Assembly: GCA_900551705.1 (NCBI GenBank)
Contig: URWY01000010.1
Coordinates: forward strand, 1 to 44,284
Origin: an uncultured Bacillota bacterium
GTDB taxonomy: Bacteria > Bacillota > Clostridia > Christensenellales > UBA1242
Direction: 5' to 3'
Length of the DNA: 44,284 nucleotides
A program made the position numbers and the translations under genes. Numbering within the stretch: position 1 is the first letter of the stretch; each line of letters starts with the position of its first letter. The notes below the pieces were generated by a model. It searched no databases. It was not told the origin of the DNA and saw nothing but the letters and a program-made list of their open reading frames with translations. This document shows positions 10,669 to 19,700 of the stretch, piece after piece.

Positions 10669-10736
10669 AAAAATCAAACTATGTAGCAAATTTTAAAAAC
10701 TGGCTAAACTGCCCTATTTTACTTGCATTTAGGCAT

Positions 10737-10760
10737 AAAAAAACATCTCAATTTGAGATG
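10737..10760 (-). terminator. Terminator after the HU gene
   Basis: CATCTCA and TGAGATG form a 7-bp stem with a 3-base loop. On the minus strand a run of seven Ts follows. It lies about 25 bases after the HU stop codon. Confidence 0.85.
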
Positions 10761-10783
10761 CTTTTTTGTATTTAAAGATATTC

Positions 10784-11053
10784 TTAGAATTGGTCTTTAA
10801 AACTTTTGCCGAACTTAAATACTGGAACAGTGCATGCTGGGATTTTGATTTCCTCTTTTGTTGCAGGATTGATACCAGTTCTAGCAGCTCTTTTCTTAGC
10901 TTCGAAAGTTCCGAAACCAGGAACAACAACTTTGTTACCTGCTTTAAGTTCTTTGCCAACAGCGCAAACAAAAGCGTCAAAAGCAAGACCTGCTTCCTTT
11001 TGTGTTAAGCCTGCTTCTGCTGCAATTGCTTTAACTAATTCTCCTTTATTCAT
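10784..11053 (-). CDS. hup: HU-family DNA-binding protein
   Basis: This is a small histone-like protein that bends and compacts DNA as a dimer. The 89-residue product has the full HU layout: the N-terminal helical pair (MNKGELVKAIAAEAGLTQKE), the GFGTFE turn, the RxGxNPxTxE arm signature (here RTGINPATKEE) and the basic C-terminal helix FKFGKSFKD. Length and motifs are typical. A strong AAAGGAG site lies nine bases before the ATG. The gene has its own extended -10 promoter and its own terminator, so it is probably monocistronic and well expressed. It sits between spoIIE and the Ca2+ ATPase with no evident functional link. Confidence 0.96.
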   Translation of the reverse strand: MNKGELVKAIAAEAGLTQKEAGLAFDAFVCAVGKELKAGNKVVVPGFGTFEAKKRAARTGINPATKEEIKIPACTVPVFKFGKSFKDQF

Positions 11054-11106
11054 ATCTCATTTCTCCTTTATTTAATTTCGTTTGATTATTCCCTTCAAAC
11101 ATCAAT

Positions 11107-11134
11107 ATAATACCATCAAAATAAGATTTTTCAA
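11107..11134 (-). promoter_or_regulatory. Promoter of the HU gene
   Basis: On the minus strand TTGAAA, a 16-base spacer and TATTAT are present, with TGG directly before the -10 box (extended -10). It is followed by a leader of about 50 bases with a strong Shine-Dalgarno site. The stretch 11135-11211 holds two GACTTTTTAG copies and a TAGGC/GCCTA hairpin but no clear terminator for the ATPase. Confidence 0.75.
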
Positions 11135-11211
11135 AACAATTTATAAAAAAAATTGGACTTTTTAGAACATTTTTCGACTTTTTAGGCTGAAAGTGCCTAT
11201 TTATGGACAGA

Positions 11212-13878
11212 TTAGCCGTTTTTATGCTGATTTTTCTTTATGTTTATACCCCTGACAAAGAGTTTATAAATTTCACATAAAGGAATAATTGAGGCAGAAA
11301 GTCCAAGCGAAATTGCAAATCCTGTGAAACTTACAGTTGAGAGATGTATCACATTATGCAAAGGTGTAAACGCAATAGCTCCTAAAATTCCAAAAGCAAA
11401 TAGCATTGTTATCCAAATCCACTTATTATTGAATAATTTATTTTTAAACACAGAGCCATCAATTCTTGCTTCAAAAATGAAAAACATTTGAACAATATTT
11501 AGTGTGTAGAATGCCATTGCTTGTGCAACATGCTCACCATATAATCTAAGCCCTAACGAATAAGCTAAAAGTATGATTATAGTTTGAAAAAGTGCAAATA
11601 CAACCACTTGCCAAGCATTGTCATTTATTTGTAAAATACTTTTTCTTGCATCTCGCGGTTTTTGAAGCATAATATCCTTTTCGGCAGGCTCTAAGCCAAG
11701 AGCAATCGCTGGCAAACTATCGGTTATAAGATTTACAAATAAAATTTGAACAGGCATTAAAAACACAAATTGTGGAAACAAAATTGTTGCAAACAATATT
11801 GAAAGCGACTCTGCACAGTTAGCAGAAAGCAAAAATTTAATTGTTTTTTCAATATTTTTAAAGATTTTTCTACCCTCTTCAACTGCCACAATAATTGTTG
11901 CAAAGTTATCATCAGCAATTATAATATCCGCCGCCTCTTTGGATATATCTGTTCCACTTACTCCCATGCCAATTCCTATGTCCGCCGTCTTTATGCTTGG
12001 GGCATCATTAACCCCATCACCTGTCATTGCAACAATCTTTTTTATCGACTTATAAGCCTTTACAATTCTCACTTTGTTTTCAGGTGTAACGCGTGCATAA
12101 ACTTTGATTTTGTTTAAAACTTTCAAATATTGTTCATCAGTCAATTTGTCAAGTTCTGCACCCGTTAGCACTTGTTTTTCTGATGTAGCAATTCCAAGTC
12201 TTTTGGCAATTTCAAATGCTGTGTCTTTATGGTCACCAGTTATCATAATTGTTGTCATACCCGCTTTATTACAAGCGTCCACCGCAGTGTAAACTTCTTT
12301 TCGCGGTGGGTCAATCATTCCAGCGATACCAACAAATACCATCTCATGCTCTGCTAAACCCTCATCACTATACGCAAAAGCAAGCACCCTGAGTGCCGAG
12401 TGAGCAAATCGTTTTCCAACTTCTAAAATTTGCTTTCTGGTTTTATCATTTAAAAGAACTTTTTTCCCGCCTATGTTAGCGTAGTCGCAACAAGATAAAA
12501 CTTCGTCCAACCCACCCTTTGTTAACGCCAAAACTTGCCCAGCATAAGTGTGAATTGTCGTCATCATCTTTCTTGTGCTATCAAATGGAAACTCATCAAT
12601 TAATGGATACTCTATTTTTAATTTATTTTTATAAATTCCACAATCCGCAGCAAATTCTACAAGCGCTACTTCCGTTGGGTCGCCGATAACTGCATCTGAC
12701 AATGCCGAGCAAGTGTTGCAAAGAGCCATAACTTTTGTCATGTAATCAAAAGCCACATTTTTGTTTAATAAATAGTTGTTCATCTGCCTATTTTTGTTTT
12801 CATCTCTAAGTTCCATTATGTTGTTCATATCGTAAAACGCTGTGACTTTCATTTTGTTTTCTGTTAAAGTGCCAGTTTTGTCCGAACAAATAACTTCACA
12901 ACAACCGAGCGTTTCAACTGCGGAGATTTGCTTTGCAATCGCTTTTTTCTTGGCAAGTTTATTCACTCCAAGTGCCATAATTATTGTCACCACCGCTGGA
13001 AGACTTTCAGGAATAGCTGCAACAGCTATTGCAATACTTGTTAAAAATGCAGGCAACACTTGCATATCGGACTTAAACACTTGAAGCGCAAAAATAACGA
13101 TACAAATTGCAATTACCGCCCAAGTGATAACAACTCCAAGCGATTTTAAATTGTTTTGAATTGGCGAAGATTGTTTATCTTTTTCTTTTAACATATCTGC
13201 AACTTTACCCATTTCGGTGTTAAAGCCTATGTTTACCACAACTCCAAAGCCCCTGCCATAAGTAACATTCGTGCCAAAATATGCCATATTTTTTCTATCT
13301 GCAAGCGATGTGTTTTCTGGCAATTTTGACACAATTTTTTCTATCGTTTGACTTTCACCCGTCAACGACGCTTCTTGTGTTTTAAAATGCACTGTTTCAA
13401 TCATTCTTATGTCTGCTGGCACAATATCGCCCGCTTCTAAAAATACAATGTCGCCAATAGTCAATTCATCAGATTTGATTTTTACAAGTTTATTATCTCT
13501 CAAAACCTTGCTTTCAGGCACCATCATTTTTTTCAGACTATTAATTGATTTGTCCGCTTTCACTTCTTGCACAAAGCCTAAAATGCCGTTAATTAGCACA
13601 ATTCCAAAAATTATTGCAGCGTCTACAATTTCATTCATTGAATGTTCAATAATCGCAAAAACAACAGAAATAATTCCCGCAGCAAGCAAAATTAATATCA
13701 TTATATCTGAAAATTGCTTTAAAAAAGCAAAAACCAAGTTTTTCTTTTGCTTATGCTCAATCGTGTTTTTACCATACTTAGAAAGCCTTTTTGTAGCTTC
13801 TTGGCTTGTAAGTCCCTGTTTTTTTGACTGCAAAAGGCTTAAACTTTCTTCAACACTTAAACTGTAAAAATCTGCCAT
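11212..13878 (-). CDS. Calcium-transporting P-type ATPase (SERCA/PMCA-like, type II)
   Basis: The product uses ATP to pump Ca2+ across the cytoplasmic membrane. The 888 residues include an N-terminal cation-ATPase domain, the actuator motif TGES (173-176), the M4 motif IPESLPAV (289-296), the phosphorylation motif DKTGTLT with Asp333, the nucleotide and hinge motifs TGDHKDTA and GDGVNDAPS, and six C-terminal membrane segments. The M5 sequence SANCAES keeps the Asn and Glu of SERCA site I. The M6 sequence VNLITDSLP keeps Asn, Thr and Asp. These residues support Ca2+ rather than a heavy metal. M4 has Ser where animal SERCA has Gly (PEGL). No good Shine-Dalgarno site lies near the ATG; AGGAT is 18 bases away. 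Manganese transport cannot be excluded. Confidence 0.93.
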   Translation of the reverse strand: MADFYSLSVEESLSLLQSKKQGLTSQEATKRLSKYGKNTIEHKQKKNLVFAFLKQFSDIMILILLAAGIISVVFAIIEHSMNEIVDAAIIFGIVLINGILGFVQEVKADKSINSLKKMMVPESKVLRDNKLVKIKSDELTIGDIVFLEAGDIVPADIRMIETVHFKTQEASLTGESQTIEKIVSKLPENTSLADRKNMAYFGTNVTYGRGFGVVVNIGFNTEMGKVADMLKEKDKQSSPIQNNLKSLGVVITWAVIAICIVIFALQVFKSDMQVLPAFLTSIAIAVAAIPESLPAVVTIIMALGVNKLAKKKAIAKQISAVETLGCCEVICSDKTGTLTENKMKVTAFYDMNNIMELRDENKNRQMNNYLLNKNVAFDYMTKVMALCNTCSALSDAVIGDPTEVALVEFAADCGIYKNKLKIEYPLIDEFPFDSTRKMMTTIHTYAGQVLALTKGGLDEVLSCCDYANIGGKKVLLNDKTRKQILEVGKRFAHSALRVLAFAYSDEGLAEHEMVFVGIAGMIDPPRKEVYTAVDACNKAGMTTIMITGDHKDTAFEIAKRLGIATSEKQVLTGAELDKLTDEQYLKVLNKIKVYARVTPENKVRIVKAYKSIKKIVAMTGDGVNDAPSIKTADIGIGMGVSGTDISKEAADIIIADDNFATIIVAVEEGRKIFKNIEKTIKFLLSANCAESLSILFATILFPQFVFLMPVQILFVNLITDSLPAIALGLEPAEKDIMLQKPRDARKSILQINDNAWQVVVFALFQTIIILLAYSLGLRLYGEHVAQAMAFYTLNIVQMFFIFEARIDGSVFKNKLFNNKWIWITMLFAFGILGAIAFTPLHNVIHLSTVSFTGFAISLGLSASIIPLCEIYKLFVRGINIKKNQHKNG

Positions 13879-13988
13879 ATAACAACTTTTCTATCCTAAA
13901 AAAATATCAATGTAAAATATGTTGCAATGGCGAATTTAATAACTCCAACAAAATTATAAAAAAAGCGAACTTTTTCTACATTTTCGCA

Positions 13989-14017
13989 TTGACTTTTAAT
14001 GAATTATATATTATTAT
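13989..14017 (+). promoter_or_regulatory. Promoter of the ABC transporter / giant Ig-protein operon
   Basis: TTGACT, a 17-base spacer and TATTAT are followed by a leader of about 110 bases before the ATG at 14136. It lies in the divergent gap between the Ca2+ ATPase and the ABC operon. Confidence 0.6.
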
Positions 14018-14020
14018 ATA

Positions 14021-14070
14021 AATTACTAGTTAAATTTTAAGAAATTGCTAGCGTAAAATCACTAGTTGAA
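14021..14070. promoter_or_regulatory. Three spaced CTAG-centred sites in the operon leader
   Basis: ACTAGT at 14025, GCTAGC at 14047 and ACTAGT at 14061 are each 6-bp palindromes in a similar context (AT-Y-R-CTAG-Y, then A-rich). The tetramer CTAG is usually rare in bacterial genomes, so three in about 40 bases is notable. They lie just after the predicted transcription start, where a repressor could act or the leader RNA could fold. Confidence 0.4.
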
Positions 14071-14135
14071 CATAGAAAATATTTTTAATTTTTTTGTTTT
14101 TTATGTCCAACTTTTATTACAGGAGAAAAATCTTT

Positions 14136-15158
14136 ATGGCAATGCTAAAACTCACAAATGTTTGCAAAAAATATAAAAATTCTGAAATTTATTCAGTTAA
14201 AGACCTCTCGTTTGAAGTCAAAGAAGGCGAAATTTTCGGCTTTTTGGGCAAAAATGGTGCTGGTAAATCAACCACTATCAAATCAATCACAGGTATCATT
14301 CCTTTTGACAGCGGCACAATTGAAATTTGCGGTCACGACATAAAAAAAGAGCCTATTGAATGTAAACTCAATATCGGCTATGTTCCAGATAACCACGCCG
14401 TTTATGAAAATTTAACCGGCAAAGAATATGTTAACTACATTGCTAGTTTGTATAAAGTTAGCAAAGAAGACACAGAAAAGAACCTTGAAAAATTTGTTAA
14501 ACTTTTCAATATGCGCCACGCTATTGACAATCAAATTAGGTCATATTCGCATGGTATGAAACAAAAAATTTGCATTATTGCAGCGCTTATACATAATCCA
14601 AAACTTTGGGTTTTGGACGAACCTTTGATGGGTCTTGACCCACAATCAGCTTATGATATTAAATGCTATATGAAAGAACACAAGCGCCTTGGCAACACCG
14701 TTTTCTTTTCATCGCATAATATCGACATGGTTGAAAAACTTTGCGACAGAGTTGCAATTATCAATAAAGGGCACTTGGTTAAAATAATTGATGTTGAAGA
14801 TTTCATGGCTAACTCAAAAGTTTCGCTTGAAGAATATTTCCTTGATTTAACAAAAGACGAAATTTCAATAAACGACCAACTTGCAGAAGCAAATCAAGCA
14901 AAGAAAAAGAAAAAATTTGCTTTCCCATGGTTTAAAAAGAAAAAACATGAAGAAAAAGATGTGCTTGAACAGATTTTGGAAAAAACAAAACAAAATTCTG
15001 ACAATGAAAATAAAACAGAAAATTCAATAGATAAGAATCCTTCTGGAACAAATTCGGAAGAAATTAAAACAGAAGAAAACGCAACCCCTAAAAAAAGAGG
15101 CAGAAAGCCTAAAAAGGAAGAGGTAAAAGAAATTGAAACAACTACTAGCGCTAATTAA
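14136..15158 (+). CDS. ABC transporter ATP-binding protein with charged C-terminal tail
   Basis: This is the ATPase subunit of an ABC-2-type exporter. It has Walker A GKNGAGKST, a degenerate signature YSHGMKQK in place of LSGGQ, Walker B LWVLDEP with the D-loop GLDP, and the switch His in SSHNID. The domain ends near residue 245. A tail of about 95 residues follows, rich in Lys and Glu, with a KKKK-FAFPWF-KKKK patch and the AT-hook-like RGRKPKK. The start at 14136 is chosen because AGGAG lies 11 bases upstream; in-frame codons up to 14094 precede that site and are probably not translated. The permease gene begins inside its 3' end (26-base overlap), which suggests translational coupling. The substrate is unknown. 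Confidence 0.92.
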   Translation: MAMLKLTNVCKKYKNSEIYSVKDLSFEVKEGEIFGFLGKNGAGKSTTIKSITGIIPFDSGTIEICGHDIKKEPIECKLNIGYVPDNHAVYENLTGKEYVNYIASLYKVSKEDTEKNLEKFVKLFNMRHAIDNQIRSYSHGMKQKICIIAALIHNPKLWVLDEPLMGLDPQSAYDIKCYMKEHKRLGNTVFFSSHNIDMVEKLCDRVAIINKGHLVKIIDVEDFMANSKVSLEEYFLDLTKDEISINDQLAEANQAKKKKKFAFPWFKKKKHEEKDVLEQILEKTKQNSDNENKTENSIDKNPSGTNSEEIKTEENATPKKRGRKPKKEEVKEIETTTSAN

Positions 15159-16767
15159 GCTTGAATTTGCACTGAAATTCCCAAGATTTGACAAAAGTAA
15201 AAAACTTTATGTCAAAATTTTTGATGTAATCGCAATTTTAATTGGCGTAGGTATTGTCGCCGCGCTTATTATGTTCATGTTTAAAAACATAATTAACATT
15301 TGCTTGCGTTCTAATTTAGGCAATGAATTTTTGATATTCTTTATACTGATTGTTCAATTAATTCAGTTGTTTATAGGGCTTGGACTTTTAACAAAAACAT
15401 TATTTTTTAATTCAGATTCTGGCTCACTATTAAAACTCCCCGTTTCTGGCGAAAAAATATTTGTTGCTAAATCTCTTTTTGCATTCATCTATATGTGTAT
15501 GTTTTCATTTTTGATTATGGTTCCCGTGCTTATTATGTATGGCATTTTGGCGGCGGGCTATGGTATGCTTCCAACACCTGCTTTGTATTATTGCATGATA
15601 CCTTTTGTATGCGTATTTTCTGCAATTCTACCTTTCATCTTGGCAACAATCTTTGCACTTCCAACAATGTATATAATTTCATTTTTAAAAAGCAAGTTTG
15701 TGCTTATGCTTATCACTTATGTTGCTATCGTGGCTATTGGTTTCGTAACATATATGCAAGTTTTAGACATACTTTTAAAATTGCTTAATTCCAATGACGC
15801 AGGTTCTGTTTTAACCGCTGATGTGGTAGCAAATGTTAAAAACATAACCTATTATTTCTATCCAGAGGTCGCACTTAAAAATATTTTAACTGGTAACAAT
15901 TTCTTAAAAAGTTTCTTAGTTACAATATTAGTCGGCACTGTCTGCGTGATAGGGCTCGTATACATCTCTAAAAAGATTTATGTTAAAGTTCTATTAAACA
16001 ATGTTGAAAGTGAAAACACTTTCCTTAGAAAAAACATAAAAATCAAAAAAATGTCAGTCACAAGTGCTCTATTCAAGCGTGAATTTATAAACATTTTCCG
16101 CTCGGTCAACTATTCTTTCCAATACCTAGCCGTTGTGCTAACAACTCCACTTATGGTTTATTTCTCAAACGCAATTTGCGGAAATATTGGAATTGAAAAA
16201 CTTGGTTCAGGCTTACTTCCAGGCATCAGCATTTTAGTTTTAATTATGTTCTTGTCTATGGCGGTATCTTTCTCCGCTTCCAGTTTGACAAGAGAGGGCG
16301 ACAAATTCTTCCACACAAAAATTATTCCAGTAACCTACAAAAGACAAGTGTCCGTTAAATTGTCTTTGTATATGATTGTAACAGTTCCTTCGATTTTGAT
16401 AAGTTGTGTGGCTTTGTGGCTTTTCGGAACGCTTTCAATAAGTCAAGCATTGCTCTATACCCTTGCAATTTCACTTATCATGCTTGGAAATGCATGCTTT
16501 GGAATTGAAAGAGATTTGAAAAATCCTAAATTTAAATATCTTGGCAACGAAGAAATGACAAATGCAAATAGAAACATAATTTCCAGTGTTGGAATTGGGC
16601 TTGTAATTTCCCTTGTATTAGGCGTCGCAGCAATTATTGTTTCTTACATCTTCTCGCTTAATTTCATTTATTACATATTGTTCGGCTTTGCCGTTCCTTA
16701 TGCAGTTATTGAATTTATCACGCTTTATGCAAAAATAGAGAAAAAATATCACAATATTGAAGCATAA
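15133..16767 (+). CDS. ABC-2-type transporter permease (544 aa)
   Basis: This polytopic membrane protein has about twelve hydrophobic segments and a basic N-terminus (KLEFALKFPRFDKSKK). It contains the LLKLPVSGEKIFVAKS region typical of this family of large exporter permeases. It starts with TTG, preceded by AAGGAAGAGG, and overlaps the ATPase gene by 26 bases. With that ATPase it should form one exporter. The giant Ig-repeat protein follows 16 bases after its stop codon. Its role could be export of, or signalling linked to, the surface protein, or transport of a small envelope compound. The sequence does not decide this. Confidence 0.85.
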   Translation: MKQLLALIKLEFALKFPRFDKSKKLYVKIFDVIAILIGVGIVAALIMFMFKNIINICLRSNLGNEFLIFFILIVQLIQLFIGLGLLTKTLFFNSDSGSLLKLPVSGEKIFVAKSLFAFIYMCMFSFLIMVPVLIMYGILAAGYGMLPTPALYYCMIPFVCVFSAILPFILATIFALPTMYIISFLKSKFVLMLITYVAIVAIGFVTYMQVLDILLKLLNSNDAGSVLTADVVANVKNITYYFYPEVALKNILTGNNFLKSFLVTILVGTVCVIGLVYISKKIYVKVLLNNVESENTFLRKNIKIKKMSVTSALFKREFINIFRSVNYSFQYLAVVLTTPLMVYFSNAICGNIGIEKLGSGLLPGISILVLIMFLSMAVSFSASSLTREGDKFFHTKIIPVTYKRQVSVKLSLYMIVTVPSILISCVALWLFGTLSISQALLYTLAISLIMLGNACFGIERDLKNPKFKYLGNEEMTNANRNIISSVGIGLVISLVLGVAAIIVSYIFSLNFIYYILFGFAVPYAVIEFITLYAKIEKKYHNIEA

Positions 16768-16783
16768 TAATTAGGAGTACAAA

Positions 16784-19700
16784 ATGAAAAAATTATTGAT
16801 TTTCTTAATGGTATTAATTCCGCTTGTTGTTATATTCATCGTTAATGTTACGGTGGATATTGTTGGCGGTGTTGTTTCTATATCTGTCGATAAAGTTGTT
16901 TTAGACCATGATAATTATGTTGCGAACATAAACGAACCTTTCAAGTTGAACGCAAAGGTTCAACCTGAGGGAGCATCAGACAAAACAATTATTTGGAGTT
17001 CTTCTAATGAAGCAATTGCAACAGTTGACGGAGAAGGAAATGTAACTTTCCACGCTTTCGGTGCTGTTGACATTGTTGCAACAAGTGGCGATGGACTAAA
17101 AAAAGCGAATTGCCGTATAAACATTACGGATACTCGTGCACACGATATTGAAATATTTGCTGAAAAAACTACCTTAACCATTGGTGAAACCTGTTTTGTT
17201 TGGGCAAGCGTAATTCCAAGTTCTGCCGAAAATCAGAACTATGTTTTGCGTTCTTCTAACGAAAATATTATCAGTTTAAATGCCAGCGGTGTTGCAACTG
17301 CAAATGGTGTTGGTTCTGCAATTATCACTGCAACTTCAATAGATGGAAATTATGAAAAAAGCATCACAATTGATGTAAAAATTCCTGTTTCTTCAATTAG
17401 TATTATTCCAGAAGAAGAAGAAATTACAATTGGATCTCCTTCTATTCTGTTAAATTATGAAATTCAACCAACCAATGCAACATATAGGCAAGTGTCATTT
17501 TCATCATCAGACCCTTCAACTGCAACTGTTGATGCAAATGGTAGAATAAATTTCTTAAAAACAGGTTCTGTATTTATTGTTGCAACAACCCATGATGGTG
17601 GTTTTACTGATAAAATAAAAGTAACCTACACTGGCGGATATCCCACTTCGCTTGAACTTGATAAAAAAGAATTAAATGTAGACATATCAGATGGGGTTAA
17701 AGCAACAACTATCAATTATACTTTAACTCCTTCAGACACACATATTAAAAATATTTATTTTATTAGCAATAACACTAATGTTGCTATTGTAAATCAAACT
17801 GGACTTGTAAAAATAGTTGGCGGCGGAACTGCCACTATAACTGTAAAAATTCAAACTGGCGAAGATGAATACATTTTTGATAGTGTATTAATCAATTCAA
17901 AACGAGATATAACAAATATTGAATTTGCCAATGCAAATTTGATTACCGCAACAAACAAAGTATCATTATACCCAACAATCTATCCAGCGGACGCAACTAA
18001 CTTTGATAATTTGGTTTATGAAATAATTGAAGGCGAAAATGCCACAATTAGTGCAAATGGCGAAATCACATTTAACGAAGTTGGAACTATTAAAGTTAAA
18101 GTTTATTTAAAAAATAATCCTTCCGTTTTTGCAACTATCAATGTTATTTACACAAACGGATACCCATATTCTGTTGAAAAAGTTGAAGACGAAATAACAA
18201 TTAACGCTGGCGAAAACGGCGTGTTAAACTTCATTTTAAACCCAACAGGCGTTATAAATAAACAATACACTTTCAAAATTGTATCATCTTCCCCTATAAA
18301 TGCTGGCGACATCGTTATAACACTTGACGAAACAAGCGGCAGATTCACAGCGATTTCAGGCGGAACAGCGATTGTAAGATTGTATGTTAAAACTGGTGAG
18401 TCAAGCGAAATCACAACCGACTATGTAATTCATGTTAATAAGAGTGCAAAAGACATTGATTTTGACATAGACGAAGATTATTTTGACAATAGTTATGTAA
18501 CAGGCAACAACAAAGTCATTTTTAACGCTATCGCATTACCACTTGATGCAACCGACAACGAAATAACCTATTCAATCTCTGACAACACAATCGCAAAAAT
18601 TATCGGAAATAAAATTCACTTTAACCAAGCAGGCAAAATCACTTTAACTGCAACATTAAAATCAAATTCAAAAATTTCAAAGAGCGTCACAATTTGGTAT
18701 ACCGGCGGCTATGCAATCAGTGCGGACATCTCTGCATTGCCAAACACTTTAATTGCTGGCGAAACAACTTTTGATGTTTCTCTTTCAAATATTATTCCAG
18801 CAAATGCGTCAAATAAGAGTTTCTTAATTGAATTGTCAAACCAACAATCAATCCATAATAATATATTATCTATTTCTTACAATAGCACATCAACACTCGC
18901 AACTATAAAAGCAGTGAACGCTGGTTCATTCACCTTCTCAGTTGTGCTTGCTGGTTCAACTTCTCCAATTTATTCAAAATCTGTTGAAGTTTTAAGAAAG
19001 GTTGAAAAAATTGAATTTATAACTCAATCTGGCGAAACTCCAAACACACAAATTGACTTGCTGTGCAATGTTTTACCTATTGATGCAAGTGTGAAAGCAG
19101 TTTCATTCACTCTTAGTGAAAGTTATTCATCAATTGCATATATTGCAAACAACAAATTAATATTTAAAGAAAGCGATAACGATAAAGAAACAGTAATTGT
19201 AACGGCAAGTTTAGTTGATATTGACGGCGTTGTTAAGACTGCTGACATCAAAATTACAACAACATTTGGCAAGATTGTTGCACCAGAAGGCAACGAAATC
19301 ACTCTCGCCCCTTCAAACCAAGTTGAATACAATTATTCAAGCGAATTAATTGCAGGATATGAACTTAAATATATTATTAAAACTGGCGAAAATTTAATCG
19401 CCGCATCATTAAATGATGCAAAACTGTCAATTATTGCTAATAAAGTTGGCTACGCTCAAATTGAAGTTCAACTTATCAATTCAACAACAAAAGAATTATT
19501 TAAAATAATAGCAAATATTAACCTCACAATCGCCGAAAAAATCACTAATATTGAAATTTCTAGCGATGATTTAAACTATTTCAATAATAGATATTACACT
19601 GCAAAAGCGTCACTTCTTTTAAATATTTTGCTCACCCCTGCTGCAAGTGACATCAACAGTTTGACTTTTAGAATTTCAGACAATAACATTGCAAGTTTTG

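Noticed and set aside
11150..11211. Terminator after the Ca2+ ATPase
   Set aside because: The TAGGC/GCCTA hairpin is followed by As, not Ts, on the coding strand. The two GACTTTTTAG copies do not form a stem.
13409..13867. 152-codon plus-strand frame opposite the Ca2+ ATPase
   Set aside because: It is a shadow of the well-supported ATPase coding strand, with no promoter or ribosome site.
14094..14135. Fourteen extra N-terminal residues on the ABC ATPase
   Set aside because: The good AGGAG site lies after this ATG and before the ATG at 14136. The extra residues are not family-like.
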